A DNA stretch of 7,876 nt from J051 sp040752255 (GCA_040752255.1 JBFMFD010000125.1:1-7876), one strand, 5' to 3'; shown: positions 1-6,546, numbered from the stretch's first letter. Translations and numbers: made by a program. The notes: generated from the letters alone by a model not told the origin.

Positions 1-2820
1 CTCGCGTCGCCGGCGCTGACGCCCACGCTCGCGCCCAAGTTCTTCCCCGTGCATCTGCCGGCCGTCTCCGCCGGCCCCGCCCCGCTCTCCCCCGCCGCGG
101 CCGCCGCCGAGCTCGCCGGCCGCCTGCGCGGCAGCGAGGTCATCCTCATCCAGGCGGCCCAGGCCGAGAATGGTCGCCGCCAGGGCTACGACCTCTCCCA
201 GAAAGTCGAGGAGCTCATCAAGCGCCGCGAGGGCCAGGTCCGCGGCCTGCAGCGCGACGGCCCCGCCGAGATCTTCGCCGACACCTTCGCCGTCGAGGTC
301 CGCCCCGAGCACATGGCCGAGGTGCTCGCCGAGCTCAAGGCCCTCGAGGGCGCCGACGTCCGCTCCTTGAGCGAGCTCATCGCGCTGGGCTCGCGCCGCG
401 CCGCCCCCGAGCTGCCCGACGCGCAGACGCTGCAGGGCTACGCCGCGCGCTTGAAGGACGGCACGCTCGAAGCCCGCTGGACCGCCTTCGCCGAGCTCGC
501 CTCCATGCTGGAGACCGCCTCGCCCGAGGCCCTCGCCGCCCTGCCGCCCGAGACCCGCGACGCGCTGGTCTTCCCCCTCTACGGCATCGCCGCCGACGCC
601 GCCAACGCCTTCAACCTCGTGCAGGGCGCCACGCGCACGGACCTGCGCAAGAGCTTCCTCGACGCCAAGGCCAACGAGGAGGACGGCTGGGGCGCCGTCG
701 AGAACGGCGCCTCCGCGGCGCTCAAGCACCCCGAGCTGCAGGCCCGCTTCATGCCCCTGCGCGCGCATCTCTCCCGCACGCTCGCCGCCATCGACCGCCT
801 GGGTACCGAGCAAGCCCGCGCCGTCGTCCGCCAGGTCCTTCCCCACGCCGACTACGCCGGCCTGGAGCTGATCTCGCGTCCCGAACGCGCCGCCGCCTAC
901 GCGCGCAGCTGGCTCGCCGAGCTCGAGAATTCCATCGCCGAGATGAAGGAAGGCCTGCTCGCTCCCCCGCCCGCCGAGGGCGAGAAGGAGAACAAGTGGC
1001 ACGGCTCCAACCGCAGCGGCGGCTACACCCACGTCGACGGCCGCCGCCAGTCCGCCCATCTCTACCAGTGGCGCCCCTACCGCTTCGACGCGGCCGAGTC
1101 CCGCAACGAGCTGCTGCTCCTGCTCGGCATCCCGAGCTCCGGCGCGAGCCTCGTCGGGCCGATGCTGGACCTGCTCGAATCCTTCCAGTCCCGCTGGCCC
1201 GAGCTGCAGGAGCTGCACAAGCGCAAGACGCTGGCCCGCGAGTACAAGAGCGCCGAAGGCAACCTCGCCTACTACAAGAAGCAGGCCGAGGCCGAAGGCC
1301 GCCCCTACACCCCCGAGCAGGTCGAGCAGATCCGCGCCCAGCTCTTGGAGCAAGCCAACGAGCGCTACGAGCAGCACGACCGCCTGGACGGCCACTCCGT
1401 CATCGACCGCCTGCTCACCAGCTTCGGCTTCCACAACTCCTACGCCGGCGCCGTCCCCGGCTTCGACGAGGCCGCCTACATCGCCAACGTGCTGAGCTTC
1501 CTCTCCGGCGCCACCCAGCGCCTGGAGGAGCGCGGCCTCGTCGCCCAATTGGCCGACGGCGCCCTGCACTTCCTGACCTCCATCGCCGATTCGAGCGCGC
1601 TCAAGACCCGCCCCGAGCTGCGCGCCCAGGCCGTCTCCGTCTGGCGCGCGCTGGCCGACAAGACCGCCGCCATCGGCATCAAGCTCAACACCCGCCTGGA
1701 CGGCGTCATCGACCCCCGCCCCGAGAAGCGCGTGGAGCCCCAGGCCCTGGAAAGCGTCGCCGGCGACGCCACCGTCTGGCAATTGGCCCCCAGCCCCGAC
1801 GGCCGCTTCATCGCCCAGGCCACCGGCGACCGCCGCATCCGCGTCTGGGACGCCGCCACCCGCGCCCTGGTGACCACCATCGAGCTCGACGACGCCCGCC
1901 AGCTCTACGGCGACCTCGCCAACTCGCTGGGCGTCTCGTGGGACGGCCCGCGCCTGCGCGTGACCACCCTCCACGACGGCGAGAAGGACGGCAAGAAGGT
2001 CGCCTACAACCTCATCCGCACCTACGACCTGCGCACCCCTCAGCCCGTGCGCAACGCCATCGACGCCGTCCGCGAGGACATCGCGATGGGCGTCTACGTC
2101 CTGCGCGAGAACTCAATCGGCGTCGGCGGCCCCTTCTACGCCTCCCCCGTCGAGCTGCGCAACGAGCAGCACCATTACCTCGGCGCCGAGGTCCGCCTCA
2201 TCGCCGCCGACGGCCGCGAGCTCGCCAAGCTCGAGAAAGCCCAGCTGCTCGACCTGAAGAAGGACCGCCTCCTCTCCGCCGCGCCCGGCCGCTCGCAGGC
2301 CCAGCTCCAGCTCTGGGACGTCGCCGACCCCGCCCAGCCCCAGGACATCACCCCCGACTGGCTGCGCCTGAAGGTCGCCGAGTGGCGTCAGCGCAACCCG
2401 CCCAGCGAGTACGGTTGGTGGCCCTCCATCGAGGCCAAGCTTGGCACCTACCAGGGAAGACCCGCCCTTCTTTGGGCCGACCAGGGCCGCCTGAGCATCC
2501 TCGACCTCCAGACCGGCGCCGAGCTGCGCTCCCTGGAAATCCCCAGCGGTTGGCGCCTCTCCCCCTACCTGACCAACGCCGCCGGCACCCTTCTCGCCGC
2601 CATCGTCACCGCCCCCGGCCAGTTCGCCGGCCCCAACCCCGAGCGCGTCATCGCCTGGGACCTGACGACCGGCGAGCTCCTCATGGACCACGACGCCACC
2701 TACGTCCCGACGGGTTGGCTTTATACTCGCGGCCAGTCCATCGCCCACCTGGACTTCAGCGGCGACCGCCGCCTCATCGCAGCGGGGCGCAAGGGCGTGC
2801 AGGTTTTCGAGCTGCCGTAG
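1..2820 (+). CDS. Large protein with C-terminal WD40-like beta-propeller, 5' partial
   Basis: The frame is open from base 1, and the codons before the GTG at 49 read as an Ala/Pro-rich stretch (LASPALTPTLAPKFFP) with no ribosome binding site, so the true start is probably outside the window. Numbering from the GTG, residues 1-25 are Ala/Pro-rich, as in a linker or a region just after a signal peptide. Residues 30-570 look mostly helical and I recognise no family; 390-445 is charged and could form a coiled coil. From about 575 there are propeller-type blades: SPDGRFIAQ followed by IRVWDAATR (582-605), LQLWDVAD (753-760), LSILDLQTG (815-823), VIAWDLTTG (867-875) and a last strand DFSGDRRLIAAG (902-913). 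Such propellers are usually protein-binding scaffolds. No catalytic motif is visible and the function is unknown. GC is very high and codons end mainly in C, as in the peptidase gene at the other end, so this looks like native chromosome rather than part of the island. TAG ends it at 2818-2820. Confidence 0.8.
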   Translation, partial: LASPALTPTLAPKFFPVHLPAVSAGPAPLSPAAAAAELAGRLRGSEVILIQAAQAENGRRQGYDLSQKVEELIKRREGQVRGLQRDGPAEIFADTFAVEVRPEHMAEVLAELKALEGADVRSLSELIALGSRRAAPELPDAQTLQGYAARLKDGTLEARWTAFAELASMLETASPEALAALPPETRDALVFPLYGIAADAANAFNLVQGATRTDLRKSFLDAKANEEDGWGAVENGASAALKHPELQARFMPLRAHLSRTLAAIDRLGTEQARAVVRQVLPHADYAGLELISRPERAAAYARSWLAELENSIAEMKEGLLAPPPAEGEKENKWHGSNRSGGYTHVDGRRQSAHLYQWRPYRFDAAESRNELLLLLGIPSSGASLVGPMLDLLESFQSRWPELQELHKRKTLAREYKSAEGNLAYYKKQAEAEGRPYTPEQVEQIRAQLLEQANERYEQHDRLDGHSVIDRLLTSFGFHNSYAGAVPGFDEAAYIANVLSFLSGATQRLEERGLVAQLADGALHFLTSIADSSALKTRPELRAQAVSVWRALADKTAAIGIKLNTRLDGVIDPRPEKRVEPQALESVAGDATVWQLAPSPDGRFIAQATGDRRIRVWDAATRALVTTIELDDARQLYGDLANSLGVSWDGPRLRVTTLHDGEKDGKKVAYNLIRTYDLRTPQPVRNAIDAVREDIAMGVYVLRENSIGVGGPFYASPVELRNEQHHYLGAEVRLIAADGRELAKLEKAQLLDLKKDRLLSAAPGRSQAQLQLWDVADPAQPQDITPDWLRLKVAEWRQRNPPSEYGWWPSIEAKLGTYQGRPALLWADQGRLSILDLQTGAELRSLEIPSGWRLSPYLTNAAGTLLAAIVTAPGQFAGPNPERVIAWDLTTGELLMDHDATYVPTGWLYTRGQSIAHLDFSGDRRLIAAGRKGVQVFELP

Positions 2821-2844
2821 CGGGTTAGCCTTTCTTCACGCCCC

Positions 2845-2873
2845 TTGAACTCGATCACCTGTTCGAGTACACT
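2845..2873 (+). promoter_or_regulatory. Candidate sigma70 promoter of the methylase operon
   Basis: TTGAAC at 2845-2850 (four of six bases match TTGACA) is followed, after exactly 17 bases, by TACACT at 2868-2873 (four of six match TATAAT, including the key TA and final T). Transcription would start near 2880, leaving a leader of about 110 bases before the first methylase. It is the best -35/-10 pair I can see between the upstream stop codon and the methylase start. It was found by eye and has not been scored. Confidence 0.5.
2846..2871 (+). promoter_or_regulatory. Imperfect dyad in the promoter spacer, candidate operator
   Basis: The 20 bases at 2849-2868 are a near-palindrome: ACTCGA at 2849-2854 mirrors TCGAGT at 2863-2868, and 8 of 10 base pairs match. 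Going outward, one mismatch is followed by two more matches, to 2846 and 2871. The dyad fills the space between the proposed -35 and -10 boxes, where a repressor or a self-regulating methylase would block polymerase. It contains one GATC (2853-2856). No T-run follows, so it does not look like a terminator of the upstream gene. The operator role is inferred. Confidence 0.4.
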
Positions 2874-2920
2874 AGCATGCCGGTCCACCACACCGCCCAT
2901 TACCCCGCAAGCTCTCGGCA

Positions 2921-2957
2921 GGAACCGGCGAGCGGGAGAATCTCGCGGAACAATTCC
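2921..2957 (+). other. Possible hairpin in the methylase leader
   Basis: GCGAG at 2928-2932 can pair with CTCGC at 2942-2946 across a nine-base loop. The stem can lengthen with a bulge (CCGGCGAG against CTCGCGG), and GGAA at 2921-2924 can pair with TTCC at 2954-2957. It lies in the predicted untranslated leader about 35 bases before the methylase start. There is no T-tract after it. Any role in translation or attenuation is speculative. Confidence 0.25.
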
Positions 2958-2980
2958 GGGGGTTCATTCGTTAGGTAGTG

Positions 2981-2985
2981 GGAGG
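2981..2985 (+). promoter_or_regulatory. Ribosome binding site that fixes the first methylase start
   Basis: GGAGG sits seven bases before the ATG at 2993. The longer reading from the GTG at 2978 would place this sequence inside the gene and has no comparable site of its own, so the ATG at 2993 is preferred. Confidence 0.75.
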
Positions 2986-2992
2986 TGTTAGA

Positions 2993-3886
2993 ATGTCTAT
3001 CGCCATGGCTTCTGTCGAGATTGCTGCCACCGACTCAAAAACAGCGAGAGCTCGTCCATTCCTAAAATGGGTTGGTGGTAAGGGGCAACTGGTTCCCCAG
3101 CTTCTTCCCCTCTTTCCACAGGAGTTCAACAACTACTTCGAACCCTTTATGGGTTCGGCTGCCGTGTTCTTTGCTCTTCGAGATAGGATCAAGAGCGCAT
3201 ATCTCTCGGATTCTAACGAAGAGCTTGTAAACACGTTTCGGCAGGTCAAGGAGCATTCCGTCCTTTTCCTCGATGCGCTCCGGCGCCATCGCGACAACCA
3301 CTCGAAGAATCCCAAAGAGTACTACTACCTCGTCCGAAGCACACTTCCGGGAACTCTAAAGCCGTTCGAGCGCGCGGCCCGCTTCATCTACTTGAACAAA
3401 ACCTGCTTCAACGGGCTTTACCGAGTCAATTTGAAGGGCCACTATAACGTTCCCATGGGCGCCTACAAGAACCCCGGAATCTTTGACCCAGAAGCTCTGT
3501 CTGCAGCTTCTCGGGCTCTGGCCGGAATCGACATTCGCACATCACGCTTTGACGACTTCAAGCAACGCGAACCCACTGCGAATGATTTCGTCTATTTCGA
3601 TCCGCCTTACATACCGCTAAATCGCACCTCCAACTTCACCAGTTATACGCGTGATGCCTTTGGTGAAGCCCAGCAAAAGGAACTTCACGACCTTTGTCGT
3701 GAGCTCGATAAGCGAGGATGCTTTGTCGTTCAGAGCAACTCTGATACACCCACTGTCCGGAAGCTTTACTCTGACTTGCGGCCGCGGTTTCGAATCTTCG
3801 AGGTAAATGCTCGTCGCGCGATTAATTCTGTCGCGAGCAAGCGTGGCGCGATATCGGAGGTGGTCATTACCAATGTCCCGGTCTAA
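2993..3886 (+). CDS. Dam-like D12-class adenine-N6 DNA methyltransferase
   Basis: Protein of 297 residues from the ATG at 2993, the usual size for the D12 (alpha) class that includes Dam, DpnM and M.EcoRV. It would transfer a methyl group from S-adenosylmethionine to adenine N6 in a short DNA site. Visible motifs in alpha-class order: motif X FLKWVGGK (23-30), motif I FEPFMGS (49-55), the target-recognition stretch (139-159) and motif IV DPPY (203-206). The recognition stretch NGLYRVNLKGHYNVPMG aligns closely with E. coli Dam and keeps the equivalents of Dam Leu122, Arg124 and Pro134 (here 142, 144, 154), which I recall as base-contacting. A GATC or GAT-containing target is therefore plausible but unproven. 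The C-terminal RRAINS (274-279) also matches Dam RRSISS. It is the first gene of a two-methylase operon, overlapping the next by 14 bases. The predicted promoter is at 2845-2873. GC is far below that of the flanking genes. ATG at 3005 is a possible alternative start. Confidence 0.93.
   Translation: MSIAMASVEIAATDSKTARARPFLKWVGGKGQLVPQLLPLFPQEFNNYFEPFMGSAAVFFALRDRIKSAYLSDSNEELVNTFRQVKEHSVLFLDALRRHRDNHSKNPKEYYYLVRSTLPGTLKPFERAARFIYLNKTCFNGLYRVNLKGHYNVPMGAYKNPGIFDPEALSAASRALAGIDIRTSRFDDFKQREPTANDFVYFDPPYIPLNRTSNFTSYTRDAFGEAQQKELHDLCRELDKRGCFVVQSNSDTPTVRKLYSDLRPRFRIFEVNARRAINSVASKRGAISEVVITNVPV
3856..3860 (+). promoter_or_regulatory. Ribosome binding site of the second methylase, inside the first gene
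   Basis: GGAGG lies 12 bases before the ATG at 3873, within the end of the first methylase gene. The spacing is a little long. Together with the 14-base gene overlap it suggests translational coupling. Confidence 0.5.
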
Positions 3887-4649
3887 AAAGACGACTTCGA
3901 TGGTGATGGACGCGCCGGAAACCCCTTCCACGGACGTGGAATGTACGACTGTCTGGTCCTTTCCTAAGCGCGGCGATTGGGCTACCCATTCTCCAGGTTA
4001 TCGCGGAAATTGGGCTCCTCAGATTCCGCGGAACCTAATGCTCCGCTACACGAAGGAAGGCGACACTGTTCTCGATCCAATGGTTGGGGGCGGAACGACC
4101 ATGATCGAGTGCAAACTGCTTAATAGGCGCGGCATAGGGTTTGACATCAACCCAGCAGCTGTTCGACTCACCCAATCCGCCCTCCGCTTCTCTAGCGCGG
4201 CCTCGCCCGAGATAATCATTAAGCGCGGAGATGCCCGAGACCTCCGGGGCGTCGACGATTCGAGCGTCGACCTGGTGGTAATGCACCCGCCTTACGCCGA
4301 CATTGTGCAGTACAGCGACGGGAAGATTCCCGGAGACCTTTCCAATCACCACAAGATCGAGGAATTCTCAACCGAGATGGCACAGGTGGCACACAGCGCT
4401 TACCGCGTCTTGCGACCTGGAAAGTACTGCGGCGTCTTGATTGGAGATACTCGAAGGAAGGGAATGTACGTCTCCATATCGTCAGAAGTCCTGAAGCGGT
4501 TTCAGGACGCCGGCTTCGTGCTCAAGGAAGATGTCATCAAGGTTCAGCACAACTGCAGGATGACGGGATACTGGAAGTGGCAGTCCATTAAATTCAACTT
4601 CCTGCTCATCCAGCATGAGCATCTTTACATCTTCAAGAAGCCTCGATAG
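3873..4649 (+). CDS. Compact amino-DNA methyltransferase (N6-adenine or N4-cytosine), HPPY type
   Basis: Protein of 258 residues. ATG at 3873 is chosen because it follows a GGAGG and overlaps the upstream stop by only 14 bases; the frame is open back to 3807 and ATG at 3900 is another option. Motif order is X then I then IV: GNWAPQIPRNLMLRY (46-60), VLDPMVGGGTT (66-76) for S-adenosylmethionine binding, an acidic residue after strand 2 (GFDINP, Asp91), RGDARDL (118-124), and motif IV VMHPPYADIVQYS (136-148). His replaces the usual Asp, Asn or Ser of the (D/N/S)PP(Y/F) motif; from memory HPPY is normal in this small subfamily, together with the N-terminal W-x-F-P-x-R-G-x-W-A-x-H pattern (28-39) and the C-terminal TGYWK (231-235). 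The size leaves little room for a separate recognition domain. It differs in motif order from DpnA, the second methylase of DpnII-type systems. It probably modifies a second strand or DNA state for the same system. Its last 17 bases overlap the 3' end of the opposing nuclease gene. Confidence 0.88.
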   Translation: MSRSKKTTSMVMDAPETPSTDVECTTVWSFPKRGDWATHSPGYRGNWAPQIPRNLMLRYTKEGDTVLDPMVGGGTTMIECKLLNRRGIGFDINPAAVRLTQSALRFSSAASPEIIIKRGDARDLRGVDDSSVDLVVMHPPYADIVQYSDGKIPGDLSNHHKIEEFSTEMAQVAHSAYRVLRPGKYCGVLIGDTRRKGMYVSISSEVLKRFQDAGFVLKEDVIKVQHNCRMTGYWKWQSIKFNFLLIQHEHLYIFKKPR

Positions 4650-5163
4650 GCCCTTCATCAAGGCCTAGGAAGTCCAGCGGTATTGTCTTGAAGAAATAGT
4701 GGCATCCGACTGCCCGGATATAATTCCTCACGTCCTCGTAGCCGGGGCTGCTAAAAAACTCGCTGAGCACATATGCATAAACCACTTTAAGGCCGAGCGG
4801 CTGACAAAGTTTTTCGTATTGCCGTCTCTTAAAGTCGCAGGTCTGAATTTTCTCATCGACAGATCCACCGACTTCCTGAAACTTGATCTCGATGATATAC
4901 AGCGTATTCCCGACCAACAGCGCTGAATCGGGTTCCAGACGCTTAGAAATCAACTTGCTGTAGTCGACTCCTCTGGGTTCGAGAAGGTTTTTGTAGAGGC
5001 CTCGTTTGTAGAAAAGTCGGGCGACCTCCGATCCACCGCGCAACACGATCCCATTACGAACTTCATACCCCTTCAGCGCGCGGATTGTGTCCTCGAGTTT
5101 TACCTTTGACTCAAACACTAGTCCCGACTGAGTCTTTGCACCGCCCTTGCCGCCCTTGATCAT
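4633..5163 (-). CDS. Small PD-(D/E)XK nuclease, probable type II restriction endonuclease
   Basis: Protein of 176 residues starting at ATG 5163. The core motif is clear: EPDSALLV (77-84, with Pro78-Asp79), then a beta-strand and IEIK (91-94, Glu92-x-Lys94), giving D-x12-E-x-K, the metal-binding catalytic triad of the PD-(D/E)XK superfamily. Glu18 in the first helix (SGLVFES, 13-19) may be a fourth active-site residue. After the core comes GGSVDEKIQTCDFKRRQY (99-116), a basic stretch likely to contact DNA. The N-terminus is Gly/Lys-rich (MIKGGKGGAK). The small size and two neighbouring methylases make a type II restriction enzyme the best reading; I cannot assign a named family or cutting site. 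It is the second gene of a minus-strand operon, 18 bases after the glycosylase-like gene. Its ribosome site is weak (AAAGGGA about 13 bases before the ATG), suggesting coupling to its partner and low output. The 3' end is antisense to the second methylase. Confidence 0.8.
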   Translation of the reverse strand: MIKGGKGGAKTQSGLVFESKVKLEDTIRALKGYEVRNGIVLRGGSEVARLFYKRGLYKNLLEPRGVDYSKLISKRLEPDSALLVGNTLYIIEIKFQEVGGSVDEKIQTCDFKRRQYEKLCQPLGLKVVYAYVLSEFFSSPGYEDVRNYIRAVGCHYFFKTIPLDFLGLDEGPIEAS

Positions 5164-5181
5164 TTTTCTAAGCCAATCCCT

Positions 5182-6471
5182 TTAGACACCTCTGACGCCC
5201 CCACCGCCGCCTGCATTGGTGAAGATCTGTGAGTTCCACGTGTTGTTTTGTATCGCGTAAGGCGCATTGAGAATCTTGTTCTCTGCGCGACAGACCGCGT
5301 TGAATGGGCAGCTCTCAAGCGTTTCATAGTTCAAAGCTGTCTTCATCCAGGCATAGAATTTCTTCGGTTTCCGTCCGGTTTCGCAAGAACGCGCATTTGG
5401 ACGGCAGCAACCGCTTCTTCCATCTCCAAGGTCAAACAGAAACCTGTCAAATCCCGCTGGGGATGAAACAATGTCGACGCCGCCATTTAGGTCTCGGCAC
5501 TTAAGCCACACCTTTCTAAAGGCCTCTTCCGTCGCCCTCACCAAAGAAACGTATTGCAAATCATACTGGTCGATCAGATTATTGAATGGACGACCACTTG
5601 CCAGGCGAACTATTCCTGTACGCAATGCGATTCGCATGACTCGATTGTCGGCAATGATGTTTATGACATCAGTGTTTGTTCGATACGTCCAGACACCCTC
5701 CGCCATAAAGTCTCGTAGAAGCATGTTGGCCTTCTTCGACTTGATCCCAGGAAACTCGCAGAGTGCCGCGAAGATTCTTGCCGCGTCACCGTCGCAGTCT
5801 GAATAAATCCTCTGGAACTCGCCTCCATATCGCTCAGTTAAGGTGCGCCCGACACCCTGGATATATCGAAGGCGTTCGTCCACGTTTCTATCCGCTCCGC
5901 CGAGAACGCTATTAACCTTATCGGCGCCAGCCTGTGTTGACAGGAGATGCGGCGTTGGCAGCTGTCCCGAGAATGCGGCCTTCAAATTTTGAATCAGCGC
6001 GCCATCAATCGCAGGCAATACTTGCGTAAAGTCCTGCGTCGCATGAACTAACCGAATCAGGCCAAACTCGTGTGGCGCCAGGGTCGCTGGGTAGGTACGA
6101 ACTGAAACTTGGTTACCGCCGGCGCGGAAGACCGTCAACAACGCCATTGCCAGTGCCGCAATGCTCTCTTCGGGCATCGAGATGCCCAAAATGTCTTTGT
6201 GATAATCGTCCCAGATTCCAAGAAAGGCAGTGTGGCGAACCCAATCAGGATGCGAAGGATCTGGTCGATTAAGTGGGCCCGGAGAATCAACCCGCTCGAA
6301 GAAACAGCGGTTGATGAAGGAAAGAAACTCTCTCATCACCAGACTTCGTCCCTGTTGCGTAGCGGCTGGAAGGGCAGAAATCCGGCGGAGCTCGGCAACC
6401 AGATCTGAGATGTCGCCGTCTGATCGTGCTGGCATAGCGATGAGTGACTGACTAGCGAATCGAGCATACAA
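5182..6471 (-). CDS. HhH-GPD (endonuclease III-like) DNA glycosylase-like protein with a cysteine cluster
   Basis: Protein of 429 residues from a TTG at 6471, directly preceded by TAA and TGT codons. ATG at 6435 (MPARSDGD, residue 13) is equally possible; neither has a convincing ribosome site. Residues 1-195 are unrecognised. From about 200 the order follows endonuclease III: helix RYIQGVGRTLTERYGGEF (202-219), hairpin LCEFPGIKSKKANMLL (237-252), then ADNRVMRIALRTGIV (274-288). Lys246 and Asp275 align with catalytic Lys120 and Asp138 of E. coli endonuclease III, so both base removal and AP-lyase chemistry are possible; 11 extra residues separate them. FLFDLGDGRSGC (344-355) matches the segment before the first cluster cysteine. 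Cysteines at 356 and 363 (C-x6-C) and at 388 and 394 (C-x5-C) copy the outer spacings of the [4Fe-4S] loop, but 24 residues replace the usual two in the middle. The tail is Gly-rich. It precedes the restriction enzyme gene by 18 bases in the same operon, implying a shared role in DNA repair or attack. Confidence 0.78.
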   Translation of the reverse strand: MYARFASQSLIAMPARSDGDISDLVAELRRISALPAATQQGRSLVMREFLSFINRCFFERVDSPGPLNRPDPSHPDWVRHTAFLGIWDDYHKDILGISMPEESIAALAMALLTVFRAGGNQVSVRTYPATLAPHEFGLIRLVHATQDFTQVLPAIDGALIQNLKAAFSGQLPTPHLLSTQAGADKVNSVLGGADRNVDERLRYIQGVGRTLTERYGGEFQRIYSDCDGDAARIFAALCEFPGIKSKKANMLLRDFMAEGVWTYRTNTDVINIIADNRVMRIALRTGIVRLASGRPFNNLIDQYDLQYVSLVRATEEAFRKVWLKCRDLNGGVDIVSSPAGFDRFLFDLGDGRSGCCRPNARSCETGRKPKKFYAWMKTALNYETLESCPFNAVCRAENKILNAPYAIQNNTWNSQIFTNAGGGGGVRGV

Positions 6472-6491
6472 ACATTAACCGCTTCTACGTC

Positions 6492-6504
6492 GATTCGAAG
6501 CCAC
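6492..6504 (-). repeat. Short copy of the tRNA-Ser T-arm sequence
   Basis: GATTCGAAGCCAC at 6492-6504 matches GATTCGAACCCAC at 6559-6571, in the tRNA T-arm, at 12 of 13 bases and in the same orientation, 67 bases apart. It does not fold as a T-arm itself. It could be a remnant of an attachment-site duplication or a chance match. Confidence 0.35.
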
Positions 6505-6509
6505 CCCTT

Positions 6510-6521
6510 TGGCTACAGCCA
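6510..6521. repeat. Short inverted repeat between the glycosylase-like gene and tRNA-Ser
   Basis: TGGCT and AGCCA are separated by two bases. The repeat sits in the 75-base spacer that must hold the start signals of the nuclease operon. No good -35/-10 pair is evident on the minus strand, and no T-tract follows, so it is not a clear terminator of the tRNA. Read-through from the tRNA transcript into the nuclease operon is possible. Confidence 0.25.
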
Positions 6522-6546
6522 CCAACAATTCTCTTTCACAAATCGT

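Larger units (their letters stand above)
2821..6546. mobile_element. Low-GC restriction-modification island beside a tRNA gene
   Basis: All four restriction-modification genes lie in one block of visibly lower GC. One spot line from 3541 has 28 of 60 G+C, against 43 of 60 at 2101 in the upstream gene, and third codon positions are far less biased to C. The block starts right after the propeller gene and ends at the 3' end of tRNA-Ser, a common site of island insertion. No integrase, transposase or flanking long direct repeat is visible, so the mode of arrival is unknown and the borders are approximate. Confidence 0.55.

Noticed and set aside
2113..2748. A 211-codon minus-strand frame inside the propeller gene
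   Set aside because: It is Gly/Ala/Val-rich and antisense to a well-supported coding frame, with no recognisable motif.
996..2828. A 610-codon open frame overlapping the propeller gene
   Set aside because: Its product is almost only Arg, Pro, His and Ala, the typical shadow of a GC-rich gene. The other frame carries propeller motifs.
2847..2868. A transcription terminator after the propeller gene
   Set aside because: A stem is possible but no T-run follows. The position between promoter boxes fits an operator better.
2877..2978. A possible 33-residue leader peptide before the first methylase
   Set aside because: It has no ribosome binding site and its ATG lies at or before the predicted transcription start.
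2821..2992. A far-end copy of the tRNA-Ser 3' end marking an attachment site
   Set aside because: I looked for the T-arm and acceptor sequence here and found no convincing match.
3850..3855. GATATC just before the second methylase ribosome site, as a clue to EcoRV-like specificity
   Set aside because: A single six-base match within coding sequence is no evidence for the target, although the D12 methylase also resembles M.EcoRV in size.
2821..6546. A controller (C) protein gene or CRISPR array in the island
   Set aside because: No small helix-turn-helix frame and no regularly spaced repeats are present.
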